DNA from: Amaranthus tricolor
Taxonomy: Eukaryota > Streptophyta > Magnoliopsida > Caryophyllales > Amaranthaceae
Length of the DNA stretch: 64,000 nucleotides
Assembly (NCBI RefSeq): GCF_026212465.1
Contig: NC_080057.1
Location: forward strand, 20,034,462-20,098,461
Direction of reading: 5' to 3'
This document shows positions 1 through 11,800 of the stretch, one piece after another. How positions within the stretch are numbered: position 1 is the stretch's first letter; each line of letters opens with the position of its first letter. The notes beneath the pieces are model-generated. The model saw only the letters and a list, made by a program, of their open reading frames with translations. It searched no databases and was not told the DNA's origin. A program made the position numbers and the translations under genes.

Positions 1-1722
1 GAAAATATTCATTAAAATAGTATTTACCATTAATTAAATTTAAGCCATTGATAATGTGTAATGTGGATGAATGAATGGTTTTGATAATGTCCACCTCATC
101 TATCCTTAAAAACTTTCAATAACCAATTACATACAACTATGAATGACACATGAATATTGGATTTTAACCATTGATTTCATAATGGTTTCAATCTTAGCCC
201 TTCATTAATGTTGACATAAGAGTAAAAAAAATAAAAAATAAAAAAAAAAAGAAAAAACTAAACCTAACAGTACTTCATTAATGGTTTTTTTCATTAGTAC
301 GTACAATTAAGAAATAATATAATTATATTATTTATTAATCTTGTTATTTCTAATTTGTAGACGCTAAAACAAATCCCCTTCAATATGCACCAATTTTTTA
401 AGACGAGGATGTAGAAGCTATAGAAGAAGAATGATAATGGGTATGTTTAGTTTTGATTTATTTAAAATTAAGTTTTTGCTTACTACCATCATTTATGCTT
501 ATATTACTTTTTTTATAAACTTGTGTTAGGGAACTAAGGATGGATTTAATGATGTTATAATGTTGAGCATGAAGAATTGAAGACTTCATCATTTATGTAA
601 TTTTTTTGTTTGTTAATGTAATTTTAAGAAACTAAGGACTATTTTGTTTATTGTAATTGTAAGACTAATTTTTCTTATTATGTTGTTTTCGAAAGACATA
701 TTTTCTTTGTTAGGTTGTAATTAAAGACTAATCTATATCAATTTTTTCATGCTTTAAAATCATTAAAATAGTATCGATATGAATAAATCTTGATAATAAT
801 CCGAACTCCGCCGGAGGTCTGAGAGTCCGAGTCGGAGCAGTGTTGGAGTATGCATAATCCGATTCCGAATGGAGGTGGACCGAAAAACATAGTCCGAGAT
901 TTATCCAGAGCAAAGTCGTAGGGGGATAGTCCGAGCCGAGTCCGACCCATTGCCATCCCTAATGACATAAGTTGTATCTGAGTCTAGCTGGAGATATCAT
1001 CTACACATTGTAGCTAGAATTTGAATTTATACCATTTAATTAATACAGTACGTCTCCTGTAAGACGATTAAAGGCTCTAAATTGTGCTATTGGTGGAAAC
1101 CTAGTAAATGTTTTTTATTTTTAGATATCAATTTCAAGACTTAAAACATCAATTTTAAAAATTAAAATATTAAATTTAAGACATAAAAGGTCATTTTAAA
1201 ATTTTTATTATCAATTTAAATATTTGAGTCATTCTACTTTTAAATTTAATAATACCTTGTCTTTGTGACACTTGCAATCGCTCTCTCCGCCTCTTTTAAT
1301 TTTCCTTATATTTACTTTTGAATTGTTCTACTAATTTTTACTTCATTTTCCTTTTGAAAATAAATCCTATCACATTTTTTAATCGCATTCATATATTTTA
1401 AATCTCTTTTAATTTGATCAATACAATTCAATCTCTATTTTCATTTATTAATAAATATAAAAAAATCTATAATTTTTTTTAAAAGCACTTTATTTTCTCT
1501 TTCATACTAATTCAAAAGAACCCAAATAATATTCAACTCCTCCCCCATATTTTTTTTGAAATTTACTCAACATCAAGTTAAATACTCCTATATTTTATAG
1601 AAATCACAAAAAATAATAGTAGTATGATTTAAAATGGTTGTGCTCCTACGTTGTACAATCATAATTGTGAATTTTTGAAATACTTAAGCAAAAAAAAAAA
1701 TTAATTAAATAAACTAAGTTTT
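1..1722. other. AT-rich intergenic DNA, no gene
   Basis: No coding region can be supported. The only compositional oddity is a GC-richer patch at about 786-960 full of TCCGA words, ending in ATTGCCATCCCTA. Such an end is common at the edges of plant hAT-like repeats, but I found no matching start or target duplication. The rest is simple AT-rich sequence. Confidence 0.6.
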
Positions 1723-2029
1723 AAACTTATTCCAAAAGTAAGCGTGAAAATTTCAAATCTGTGGTTTGGGTCTGTTCGCAGTTACTAACTGTGAACAGGT
1801 CAAAAAAGACAAAAATGGTTGTTCCCACTTAGTAACTGGGAACATCTATTTTGTTCTGTTGCTGTTCGCAGTTACTAATTGCGAACAGGTCAAAACAGGC
1901 CAAATAGCTGTTCGCAGTTAGTAAGTGCGAACAGCTATTTTGTCTTTTTTGACCTGTTCGCAGTTACTAACTGCGAACAGCCCCAAACCTCAGATTTGAG
2001 AATTTCACGCTTACTTTTGGAATAAGTTT
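1723..2029. repeat. Long palindromic fold-back element with internal 25-bp palindromes
   Basis: The left flank (1723-1772, AAACTTATTCCAAAAGTAAG onward) reappears inverted at 1980-2029, so the two outer arms pair over about 100 bases or more. Between them a roughly 25-bp unit of the form CTGTTCGCAGTTA-TAACTGCGAACAG occurs four to five times, some copies diverged (for example 1826-1852), and each unit is itself palindromic. No ORF is present. It looks like a fold-back/MITE element that would form a long hairpin in RNA or single-stranded DNA. The family is not recognised. Confidence 0.85.
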
Positions 2030-3886
2030 GATTCTTAATTTATTTTGTTAATTTTTTTTTATTTTTTCTCTTATGTTTTCAAATTTTCCATAATTGTTGT
2101 AATAACTCACTAATATGGGTTGGATCGTCGGACTGGTAGGTCTCATCTGCCAAAATAAACTGGCTATTATCACAATTGGGCTGTTCATTCAGTGAATGTT
2201 CACATACGGAGCCACAATGACCGTACAAGAACTTATTAAATTTACAATTTAATTGATAAAAAAATTAATAAAATAAGTTTGAAATGAAATCAATTCCCAA
2301 ATATAAGCATCAATAAAAGTCGTTAAGGAAAATGGCTCAAAATCCGAATAGGCTAGGAGGTTAGAGTAACAACCCGACTCATTTATAGGCTAAGCAAGCG
2401 GAGTTATCACGGGTTACGTACCTAAAAAAATAAGTAGGTCCAACAAACTCCTATAAAAATCAGATTTACAATCTCCAAGTGCTATATAAAAACCTTAAAC
2501 AACATACATAAAAATAGGGAGTAGAAGTAATCCAAAACAATATGAAACATATAAAATCAAACCATGGGTTTAAAAGCAACATTAAGCCTGGATCTTTGTG
2601 CGCATTCGAAGTCTAGTTAAGAGGAACACCCATAGCTCTAAGATTATATCACTCTCGGGTAAAGCTAGTCAATTTCTTAATGACAACTCGCCTAAAAAAT
2701 AGGGAGTAGGGACACAATGTCCAGCTCGTCAGCCCGATTCATTGAACATATCACTATATCAGCATAATAAGTCATAATAAATTTTTTTTCAATAATTATC
2801 AATTTCAAAACAACTTAAATAAAATAATTTTTTTTCAAAAATGTAATCTGGCTAGACTCGTTAAAGGACTATTACTACTCACCAACAATAATGTTGCTTC
2901 AAGGTGTCTAGCCCGATCCACAGCTATCAACTCAAAGGATTCCTCAATAATATCGTCTCCTGAAGCATAACAAAGTCACAACATTACCAAAGTGTTCAAT
3001 ACTACTGCACTAACATATAACTTATTACATTTCCTCTTTAACACCGTAACTTAACCAAATATCTTATTCCATATTCAATGATTCCAAAAGAATCTTCTAA
3101 TTCATGCAAAAATTTAAACTCATATATAACCTACCATTAGCAAACATTTTCCCTAATTTTAATCTACATAATTTTATACTAGTCCTCAATATTCAATAGA
3201 CTTTCTCCAAACATCCATTCATTAATTAATTCTCATGCTTGCAATTGATTCTTGATTCGAATATTATATATAAAAAGAGTATTAACATTGCATAAGAAAA
3301 GGGAAAAAAATGCAATTATCATGTGATATAACTAACGGAAAAATGTCAAAATAAACCAAAGAATAACCTAAAAGAATAGGAACTGTTGAGAATCGATGTG
3401 AACCCACACCCTCGATAAAAAGTGTTTGTTTCTTCACGAAATTCATAAGGTGCATTTGAATTGATGTATCCTAAGTTCAATTTGTTTCTTTGTTTTCTTT
3501 GTTATCTTAGGAAAAAAATTATATATTCAACTTAATTATCCTTCGAAACCAAAATAATTCTCTTTTAATATTTATTTTTAAATTCTCTACTTTCTAAATT
3601 ATTATTTATTTTAACTTCTCTATTTTCTAAATTATTAATTTCTAAATTAATGTTATAGTTAGTTTTTAGGATGGTCAAAGTCAAAATCAAACCTATTATC
3701 AAAGACAATAATTTCGCCTTAGCCAGTCTTGACCAGGAAAAGTCTCTATCAAGGATAATGGGACACATAAAATTTGCATGTGCCTATAGGCACAATAATA
3801 ATCACCAAATCATTCAAATGCCTTTTCAATACTACTAAGAGAACATGTGAAGCAAATTTGGGTACCTAAGGGAACAATACCTCATA
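2030..3886. other. Non-genic sequence with possible degraded retroelement remnants
   Basis: No intact ORF. The stretch 2290-2960 is less AT-rich and resembles old LTR or leader sequence, but I could not find paired ends. At 3847-3890 the plus strand can be read as a short peptide containing QIWVPKGTI, reminiscent of a conserved gag stretch in some Ty1/copia (Sirevirus-type) elements. This is a weak resemblance only. Confidence 0.35.
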
Positions 3887-3894
3887 CTCATAGT

Positions 3895-4462
3895 TAGGTG
3901 TGTTCAAAAACATTTGATTTGAATTATCTAATCTGAAATATCTGGTATTTGATTTTAAAAAACAGATAAATTATTGATTTTTGAAAATCGGATAATTAAT
4001 TTTTTCAAAATATTGGCAAAATTGGGTATTCAGTTTTTTTTTTTTTATATTTTATATTTACCTTTTTGAAATATATAATTATTTTTTCATAAAATTTTTT
4101 GTTTAGGTAGTTAAATTTAATGATATCTACAATTCTCAATTATAAGTAAGTTGCATAATTAGTTTATTGTTAATTAATTTAGACTTCTGAAAATCCAACC
4201 ATATATCCAAAATGATTTGTATTCAAAATTTAAAAAAATAAGCTTGATTAAAAAGGAAAGCGAAGTGAGATTAAATATTTATGTGAAAAAAAATGTAAAA
4301 TTGTTTTAAAAAGACAAAATAAAATTGAAAACCGGATATCCAGTATCCGATTCGGATTAAACCTTGTATCCGGTTTTTTCAGACCAGAACCGGATAGTGA
4401 TTTTCACTATCTAAAAAACCGAGTATCCAAATCGACCCGGTATCCGATTTTAAATACCCCTA
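3895..4462. mobile_element. Small non-autonomous hAT-type element
   Basis: The element begins TAGGTGTGTTCAAAA and ends with a sequence whose complement is TAGGGGTATTTAAAA, giving imperfect short terminal inverted repeats. It is flanked by a perfect 8-bp duplication CTCATAGT at 3887-3894 and 4463-4470, the length expected for hAT transposases. The 568-bp interior has no transposase ORF and contains repeated GGATATCC/CCGGATA words near the right end. It therefore needs a transposase in trans. Confidence 0.8.
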
Positions 4463-5111
4463 CTCATAGTATAGTCCCTCTTGAATATGAACTAAGTTTT
4501 TCACTTGGTCTTTGAGAAAAGGTTAGTGATTTGTTTTGCAAGAAAGCCTTGAATCCAAAAATCAAAAACCAAAAACCGACAACGTGTATCGGATGTTCGA
4601 GGCAAACGAGTATAAAGATGATACTAACTGATTGATAACTTGCTAATGTGATCAATATTTGATTGAATAGTATGCATGAGTTTAGGGGAGCTTAATACTT
4701 TTTAAGTGTTTTACATTTTGATGGAAGTTAAAACACTACAAGAAAACTTGTTTTTAGCAACAAGTTTTAGCAACGACTAAATTTTTTTTCGTTGCGAAAA
4801 ATATAAGTTGTTGCAAAATCCATTGTTGTTGCTAAATAGTCGTTGCCAAAAAAAAAAAAAAATTTTCCCACCCTTTTTTATAGTTTCCCCATGTAACCCA
4901 ATTTTTTGCAACAAACATTGTTGTTGTTAAAATTAAATAAATAATTCGTAACAGTATATGTTGTTGCGAAAAATATTTAAAAATACGGATACAATAAAGT
5001 CGTTGCAAAAGACCATATACTAATAATTTTTTTTTTATTTTCCCTCTCAAAACTGACCCAATCCCGCACAAATTACCCTTCCTCCTTCGAAATTTTAATT
5101 TCCCTTCCACA

Positions 5112-5385
5112 TTATCCAGCGCCCATTCCCTCCCTCACAAACCCGATTCCTAACAAGCCCTAATCCCGCACACCGCCGCACACCGGAGGTAAGCCACTGC
5201 CGCCGCCTGCACATCGGAGGAACTGCTGCTTTTCAGCCGGTGCTGCCAGACCAGTTCGATTATCCAGCGCCCATTCCCTCCCTCACAAACCCGATTCCTC
5301 ACAAGCCCTAATCCCGCACACCGGAGGTAAGCCACTGCCGCCGCCTTCACATCGGAGGAACTGCTGCTTTTCAGCCGGTGCTGCC
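5112..5385. repeat. Tandem duplication (~147-bp unit) inside the CACTA element
   Basis: The block starting TTATCCAGCGCCCATTCC at about 5114 recurs at about 5262 with few changes, through ...CTTTTCAGCCGGTGCTGCC. It lies at the start of a GC-richer region (5100-5800) that looks like an exon and 5' leader: CTAATCCCGCACACC, then apparent splice donors near 5427 and 5798. No protein family is recognised in either strand. Confidence 0.75.
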
Positions 5386-6199
5386 GCCAAGCTACCCTTC
5401 AGCCGCCTTTGAACCCACGACAGCAGGTAGTTTTAATTTTATTTTGGCGTTCGTTTTCTGTAAAATTGGTTGTTCTTGTTTCTTGTTGATTTCAATTTAT
5501 GGCTTGTTCTTTGAATTTCTTGTTGAAAACACACTAAACCTAATTTCATTTCACACGCATTCTCCTGGCTGCCTCCAATCTCCATCTGTGCTTCCTCGCC
5601 TGACGCCTCCTCTCTCATTCCTTCTGTGCTTCTGTGCTCCTGTGCTTCTTTGATAATCGCCTCCTCGCCTTCAACCCATCGACAATCGAGTATCGACAGT
5701 GCTTCTATGCTTCTTCGAGGCTTCAACGTTCCTCCTCCAATCTTCAAACTCCAATCTCAGCATTCACCACGGAATCAAGTGTAGAATCTCGTAATGTAAG
5801 TATATTGGTTGATTTTTTGATTTTTTAGGGTTTTTTCAAGCCTTCTGTTTGATTTGTTTCATACTTTCGTTTGGATTTTTCTTGTTTTTGAACTTCAGTA
5901 GATGGATTTTGTAGTGTTGTTCTTGATATTTCGAATTTCAAGTGATGAATCTTGTAGATTTTTTCCTTGTTTTCGAATTTCAATAGGTGAAACCTGTAGT
6001 TTTTTCCTTGTTTTGGAATATAGATGAATTTCAGCTGATGAACACAACATTTCCAATTTCATAGTCAGTACTCTGTAGTTCTTTTTTTTTTGAATGATTG
6101 TTTGGGAATTGGGAATTTGGGATGACTGTGATTCATTGGATCTGTATGATTATTGTAGATGATTGTTTCTAGTGTATATTTCTCTCTTAAAAGAACCAC

Positions 6200-7136
6200 A
6201 TACAGTTTTGATTGAAGATGAATGTTGGTTTTCATCATTCGTTTTTTTTTGATTTTATGGTGAAGATGAATCAAAATATGAATGCTGGTTTTGATGCTTA
6301 CGGTTTTGATGCTGGTTTTGATTTTTGAATGTTGGTTTTGTCGCATGTCATTTACTCGTTTTGATGCTGGTTTTGATAATTGATATTGATTCTCTATTTC
6401 TCTTGATCTTGATGTTCTGAATCAAATGGTGAAGATGAATGTTGGTTTTGAATGCTGGTTTTCATCATTCGTTTTCTTTTTGATTTTATGGTGAAGATGA
6501 ATCAAAATATGAATGCTGGCCTGGTTTTGATGCTGGTTTTGATGCTTGAATGTTGGTTTTGTCGACTGTCGTTTACTCGTTTTAATGTTGGTTTTGATAA
6601 TTGATATTGATTCTCTATTTCTCTTGATCTTGATGTTCTGAATCAAATGGTGAAGATGAATGTTGGTTTTGAATGCTGGTTTTCATCATTCGTTTTCTTT
6701 TTGATTTTATGGTGAAGATGAATCAAACTATGAATGCTGGCCTGGTTTTGATGCTGGTTTTGATGCTTGAATGTTGGTTTTGTCGACTGTCGTTTACTCG
6801 TTTTGATGTTGGTTTTGATAATTGATATTGATTCTCTATTTCTCTTGATCTTGATGTTCTGAATCAAATGGTGAAGATGAATGTTGGTTTTGAATGCTGG
6901 TTTTCATCATTCGTTTTCTTTTTGATTTTATGGTGAAGATGAATCAAAATATGAATGCTGGCCTGGTTTTGATGCTGGTTTTGATGCTTGAATGTTGGTT
7001 TTGTCGACTGTCGTTTACTCGTTTTGATGTTTGTTTTGATAATTGATATTGATTCTCTATTTCTCTTGATCTTGATGTTCTGAATCAAATGGTGAAGATG
7101 AATGTTGGTTTTGAATGCTGGTTTTCATCATTCGTT
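6200..7136. repeat. 221-bp tandem repeat array in the CACTA element
   Basis: The sequence ATCAAATGGTGAAGATGAAT recurs at 6421, 6642, 6863 and 7084, a constant 221-bp period, with a more diverged copy before 6421 and a truncated last copy ending near 7136. Each unit contains many GAATGTTGGTTTTGATG words. The minus-strand open frames within the repeats arise from the periodicity and resemble no known protein. Confidence 0.92.
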
Positions 7137-7860
7137 TGAGGGAAGGCCTTTTGATGATGTTTTAGGGATGTCTATTTAAATTTTTAAAAGGCAAGGAAAT
7201 TAGACATGTAATGCCTGTCAATTCACACTAGCGAAAAAGTGTTTTGATTACAAGAAATTCACACTTATGAATAATGTTTTTGGTTGTTTGAACAGCTCAT
7301 TATTAAGTTATGTGTGCCCATGTTTAAGCTGCTGTGCAGATCTAGCAAATAAAGCCATGGATATTATAAAGCTTCCTATTGATGTTTTTAGATGGTTCAT
7401 TGATAAGATCCCTTGCTAATTTCTTATATTTATTTTGCTTGTAATTTTAGTATAGCTTAAAATTTGGCATGTTCCCATGCCATGTGATTCCATTTTCTGT
7501 CTGCTAGCTGTTTGTGTACTGAAAATGAGTCTTCGATCTAAGCTAAGTCTATCCTTTTTCTAGCTTGTTCATATTGTTTTTATATTCTATTATTGCCAAG
7601 TTAGTAGTGTGGCTATGTTACATTGATTAGGTGTATGATTAATACCAGTTATATGAAGGCAAATCAATGTAAATAATTCAATCAAATACAATACTCCCAC
7701 TTATATATCAATCACCCTCAATTCGTTGTTATATAACTTAAAATATAGTTAATTAGGAATTTATTTGATTCGCCATTAACGTAAATTTTTTACAGTTTGT
7801 CTTGTATGAGACCGTCTCACCTTGAGAAAGGGCTCATATAATCACTACATTTCTGTAACG

Positions 7861-8115
7861 AATACATTAGTTTGTGACAATCTTGACGAAGCCAAGCGTC
7901 TGAGCTGGACTGGGGAAAGGTGTAAAGGTATACTTTCCTATGTTTTGCTATTATTCCTATATGTGATATGTTGGACCTCCGTTGGTTTTAATCCTTCGTA
8001 CTTTCTTAGTTGTAACTACGGATGGAATTCTCCTTACCGAAGCTGGTACTATGACTGGAGGCACAACTGGTGGAATGGAGGCAAGGTCGAACAAATGGGA
8101 CGATAAGAAGATGAA
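7861..8115 (+). pseudogene. Captured SMC1 (cohesin) hinge-region fragment, two exons with intron
   Basis: Two adjacent exons of the cohesin subunit SMC1 can be read on the plus strand. Exon A (7861-7927) encodes NTLVCDNLDEAKRLSW followed by TGERCK. Exon B (8010-8115) continues in phase with VTTDGILLTEAG, TMTGGTTGGMEARS and NKWDDKKM. They are separated by an 82-bp intron (7928-8009) with GT and AG borders, and another GT donor follows exon B. This matches the C-terminal part of the SMC hinge, including the conserved GTMTGG region. Only about 57 residues of a roughly 1,200-residue protein remain, so it cannot act as SMC1. The retained intron shows capture at DNA level. It lies wholly inside the CACTA element, next to a short GAGACCGTCTC MITE arm (7807-7820). 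Confidence 0.85.
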
Positions 8116-8875
8116 GTATGCTGAAAATTGGTTATCTGTTACATGTATATAAATTATGTATATTTTTGACACACGATAATATTTGGGACGTGTGATATTT
8201 TGGGATACGAATTAATATATAATGATAATCGGTGATATTAGTTTAGTTGGTTTTAAATTATTTATTATTTTAATTGTCTAGTTTATTGTAGGTTGTTTCA
8301 AAAGATAAATAGTTGTTGCGAAAAATGTGTATCTTTTTTGCAACGGTAAAAGTTGTTGCGAAAAATGTGTATGTTTTTTGCAACGGCAATAGTTGTTGCG
8401 AAAAATGTGTCTGGTTTTTTGCAACGGTAATAGTTGTTGCGAAAAATGTATATGTTTTTTGCAACGGTAATAGTTGTTGCTAAAAACATTAATAACAAAT
8501 TTTACTTCATTGTTTTCCCTACAGTAAAGTCGTTGCAAAAGATTGACTATCATGTATTGCAACAACTTAAGTTGTTGTGAAAAATAGAAATTTAACAACG
8601 AAAATAGTTGTAGCTAAAAATGCAGGAAATTTGGCAACGAGCTTTTTTGTTGCTAAAAACATTTGAAGGAATTGCAAAGACATTTTTTTTTGCAACAATA
8701 GATCTCGTTGCAAAAAACAGATACCTTTTGCAACCACCATAGTCGTTGCTAAAACTTTTAGCTACGGCTGTACCCGCAACAATGGAATTCGTTGCAAAAA
8801 ACATTTTTAGCAACGAAATCAGGTTTTTAGCAACGACTTTTTCCGTTGCTAAAAACAAGTTTTCTTGTAGTGAAA

Positions 8876-11800
8876 AGGGGGAAAATATGTGAATTAATAT
8901 AGGAGTATTATTTATTTCTAAGAATATATAATATTCATGTTTGATGATGATTATTAAAATATTTGATATATGTATATTTGAAAAACTTTAACAAGTTTAA
9001 TATATGATTTTGCTATCAAGTGGAATGATTAAAAAGTTGAGTTTTTTTAATGATGAAATACAATAATATGTTAAATAAAAGTTTAAATAATTTTCTAATT
9101 AATTGTGTTGATCTTATTTAAATAATAAATTAAATAATAAATTTTAAACTGTTATTACATGATAATATAGATTGTTTAATTAATTTTAGAGTAATAAAAA
9201 GATAAGTCATTAACTACTAGATTATTTGATCTTAAACGTGTGAATAAACTTGCCCAAGACGGCTAATTCAAAACTTTGAATATATAGTTATTTGAATTGT
9301 GATTTTATTAAAATTGAAATATTGAATATAGTTTATAGAAAATTTATATTATAATTTCTAACCTATATTACTAATGTTTAAGATAGTTTTTTTGGTGTTT
9401 AAACTAATATCTTTTCAGGTTTAGACGGATGATTTGAACTCAAACGTTCAGATCCTTAAAAATAACACAAGTTGTTAACAGTTAGACTTTGAACCAGAGT
9501 TTAACGCCCTAAAACAGACTTTGAAGACGCTGAAAAGTTGTTGACTCAAAAGTGTAAATTTAAGGCTTCTACATATACTCTCCAATTGAAAAAAAAAAGA
9601 ATCTAAAACAGTTCTGATATACATAAAAGATTTTTAATATTTTAGTTTATTTTAAATTCATTACAGATGATAAATAATAGTCTCTATTTATAATAAACTT
9701 GGGCTAAAAAGCTCATCAACAACCAACCTAGGAAAAAATTTTATTTATAATAAGAAACAATTTTATTTTCTGCACTTCTCTCAAGATGAGTAATCGGATT
9801 TCGAAAACCTAACTTGCATATAATCTCTTTAAAGTTTTGGGACATAATTCTTTTTGTGAGGATAGTGGTAATTTAATCTTTTAATTTTACAAAAGAAAAA
9901 CTGATAATTTTATTTTCAAGTTTTTTCTAATGAGGTGATGATTAACGATTTTAATATATTGTAATATGATCTGTTGAACTAGATTTTCTGACATAGTGAT
10001 TATAAGTATAACTTAATTGTCATGATAAAGGCGGCATGGGTTTTGTCAGAGGAAATCCTAGTGTAGCTAATTGTTTACAAAGTGCACCACGCTATTCAAT
10101 AAAATACAAATAACCGGCTTACAACATGTATACGTGCAAATAAAGGTATTTTGTGAACAAAAAACAGTGAGTTGAAAATAGTGAGATTTTAATTCTAATA
10201 GATTTATGATTCCAATAGACTAATAGAGAAGGTTTTGAAAAACGTAAGTCTTAAAAGGTTTAAGTTATTTGTAGGTGAATCTCAATAATAATAATTATTT
10301 GTATTTTGTCTATCGTTTAATTTCATACTAAATTTAAAGTTAATCTTTTGAATTGTTATTTTAATTTGTAGAGGAAGAGCAATTTTTATAAATCCTTTAA
10401 AAATCTAAATTGATATCCTTAAATAGAAAGGAGTACGATAATCTTCCTTAATTCCATGATATACATATTTGCAAATTAATTAAGAAATAAAATAGGAAAA
10501 TATATTTTTAGGTTCCCATGATATACATATTTTCAAATTAATTAAAAAATAAAATAGAAAAATATATTTTTAGGTTATAACGTTAAAAAAATAATAAACG
10601 TTCACCTTTAATTAAAATATTCATCAAAATATCCATTTAAATAGCAATAAAAATAGTTTAAATTAAATAAAACCATAAAAATAGCCTTATGGCCCATGAA
10701 AATAGGCTTTGGAAGTAGCCGCCAATTTTGGTGCTATTACTTCTCCTTTTTTTTTATCTTTTTGGACATCAATATTATATCTTTTTGTTCCACTATTTTT
10801 ATAAATAAATCCAAATAATATTATATTATCTTATTAAATACAAATTTTTATATACACCAAAAATTGTATATCAATATCTCTTTAATGGAACACTTATTTC
10901 GCACCTATATAATTTATGTTATAATAAATTAACTAATGCTTAGCATAACTATAAATTTTATTTAATTTTTTGTTTGTAGGAAAAACTTGTATTTCTAAAG
11001 TTGGTTTATAGTGAGAATAAATTTATTCTTGTTGGTTTTTCCCACCTTCTTTAAGTCCCCTTAGCTCTTATTTATAGTTGTATTTTTTAGTACTTGGCAA
11101 GAGGGCATACTTCAAGTAAACACAAAGGGTGCCCCTTGATTGCCAACAATCGCCACCAAATGCCTGCTTCCACACAAAATGCATGTATTGAGAGAAACAG
11201 AAAAGCTGATCCAATATACGATTAGTGCTAATACCTAATCTATTAACTATGACTTTAGATAATTTGTCAATTACTAGAAGCCAAATATCAAGCTGGCTTA
11301 TTTGTTATTATATTCTTAAGTATTCCGGTTATATTGTACTATTATAATATAGAATAATTTACGAATTACAATTTTAAAGTTTAGAACTTTTGTTAATTGT
11401 AATCTTAATATTTTATTTTTGCCAATTAATTTAGTAGTAGGAATTTTAGGTTAAATGATTGAAATTCTGTGATTTAAACTTTATAGACATTGATAATATA
11501 TTGAATTTAATTCAAAAAAAATAAATTAAAACTATAATATACAAAAGTCCTAAAATTCAAACTACTTAATCAAGCTCCATTTGTCTCTTTCTAATTCTTA
11601 GTTAGCATCTTTATCCTTCTACATGTCTTTTAGTGATTGGAATATATAATTATGTTCAAGATTTATAGTAGTATAGTATTACTGCACTTTTTCCTTTGCT
11701 CCATGCTTTTCTTTATTCCCTATATAATTTTTTGTTTATTTCTTTTTTTGAAAAAAAAGCTAACAAATTTATATAGACATTTAGGCTTTATTTCATTTAG

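Larger units (their letters stand above)
4734..8872. mobile_element. Non-autonomous CACTA (En/Spm-type) transposon
   Basis: The 4139-bp element has perfect 28-bp terminal inverted repeats beginning CACTACAAGAAAAC at 4734 and ending GTTTTCTTGTAGTG at 8872. A 3-bp AAA duplication flanks it (4731-4733, 8873-8875), as is typical of CACTA elements. Subterminal regions at 4745-5010 and 8300-8860 carry many GTTGCGAAAAA / TTTTTGCAACG words in both orientations, the usual transposase-binding layout. No transposase (TnpA/TnpD-like) coding region is visible. The interior holds a tandemly duplicated leader-like block, 221-bp tandem repeats and a captured SMC1 gene piece, so movement would depend on a partner element. 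Confidence 0.93.

Noticed and set aside
728..968. Minus-strand frames in the TCCGA-rich patch
   Set aside because: Short, repeat-like composition, and no recognisable protein.
6422..7088. Three near-identical 74-codon minus-strand frames (and similar at 6065-6346)
   Set aside because: They repeat with the 221-bp tandem period, are low-complexity, and match no protein family; a by-product of the repeat.
7822..8106. 94-codon plus-strand ORF as a gene of its own
   Set aside because: It reads one SMC1 exon, then the intron, then the second exon out of frame; the spliced SMC1 reading explains the sequence better.
8270..8858. Minus-strand frames rich in FFATT / CKKHTHFSQQL
   Set aside because: Translations of the CACTA subterminal TTGCGAAAAA repeats.
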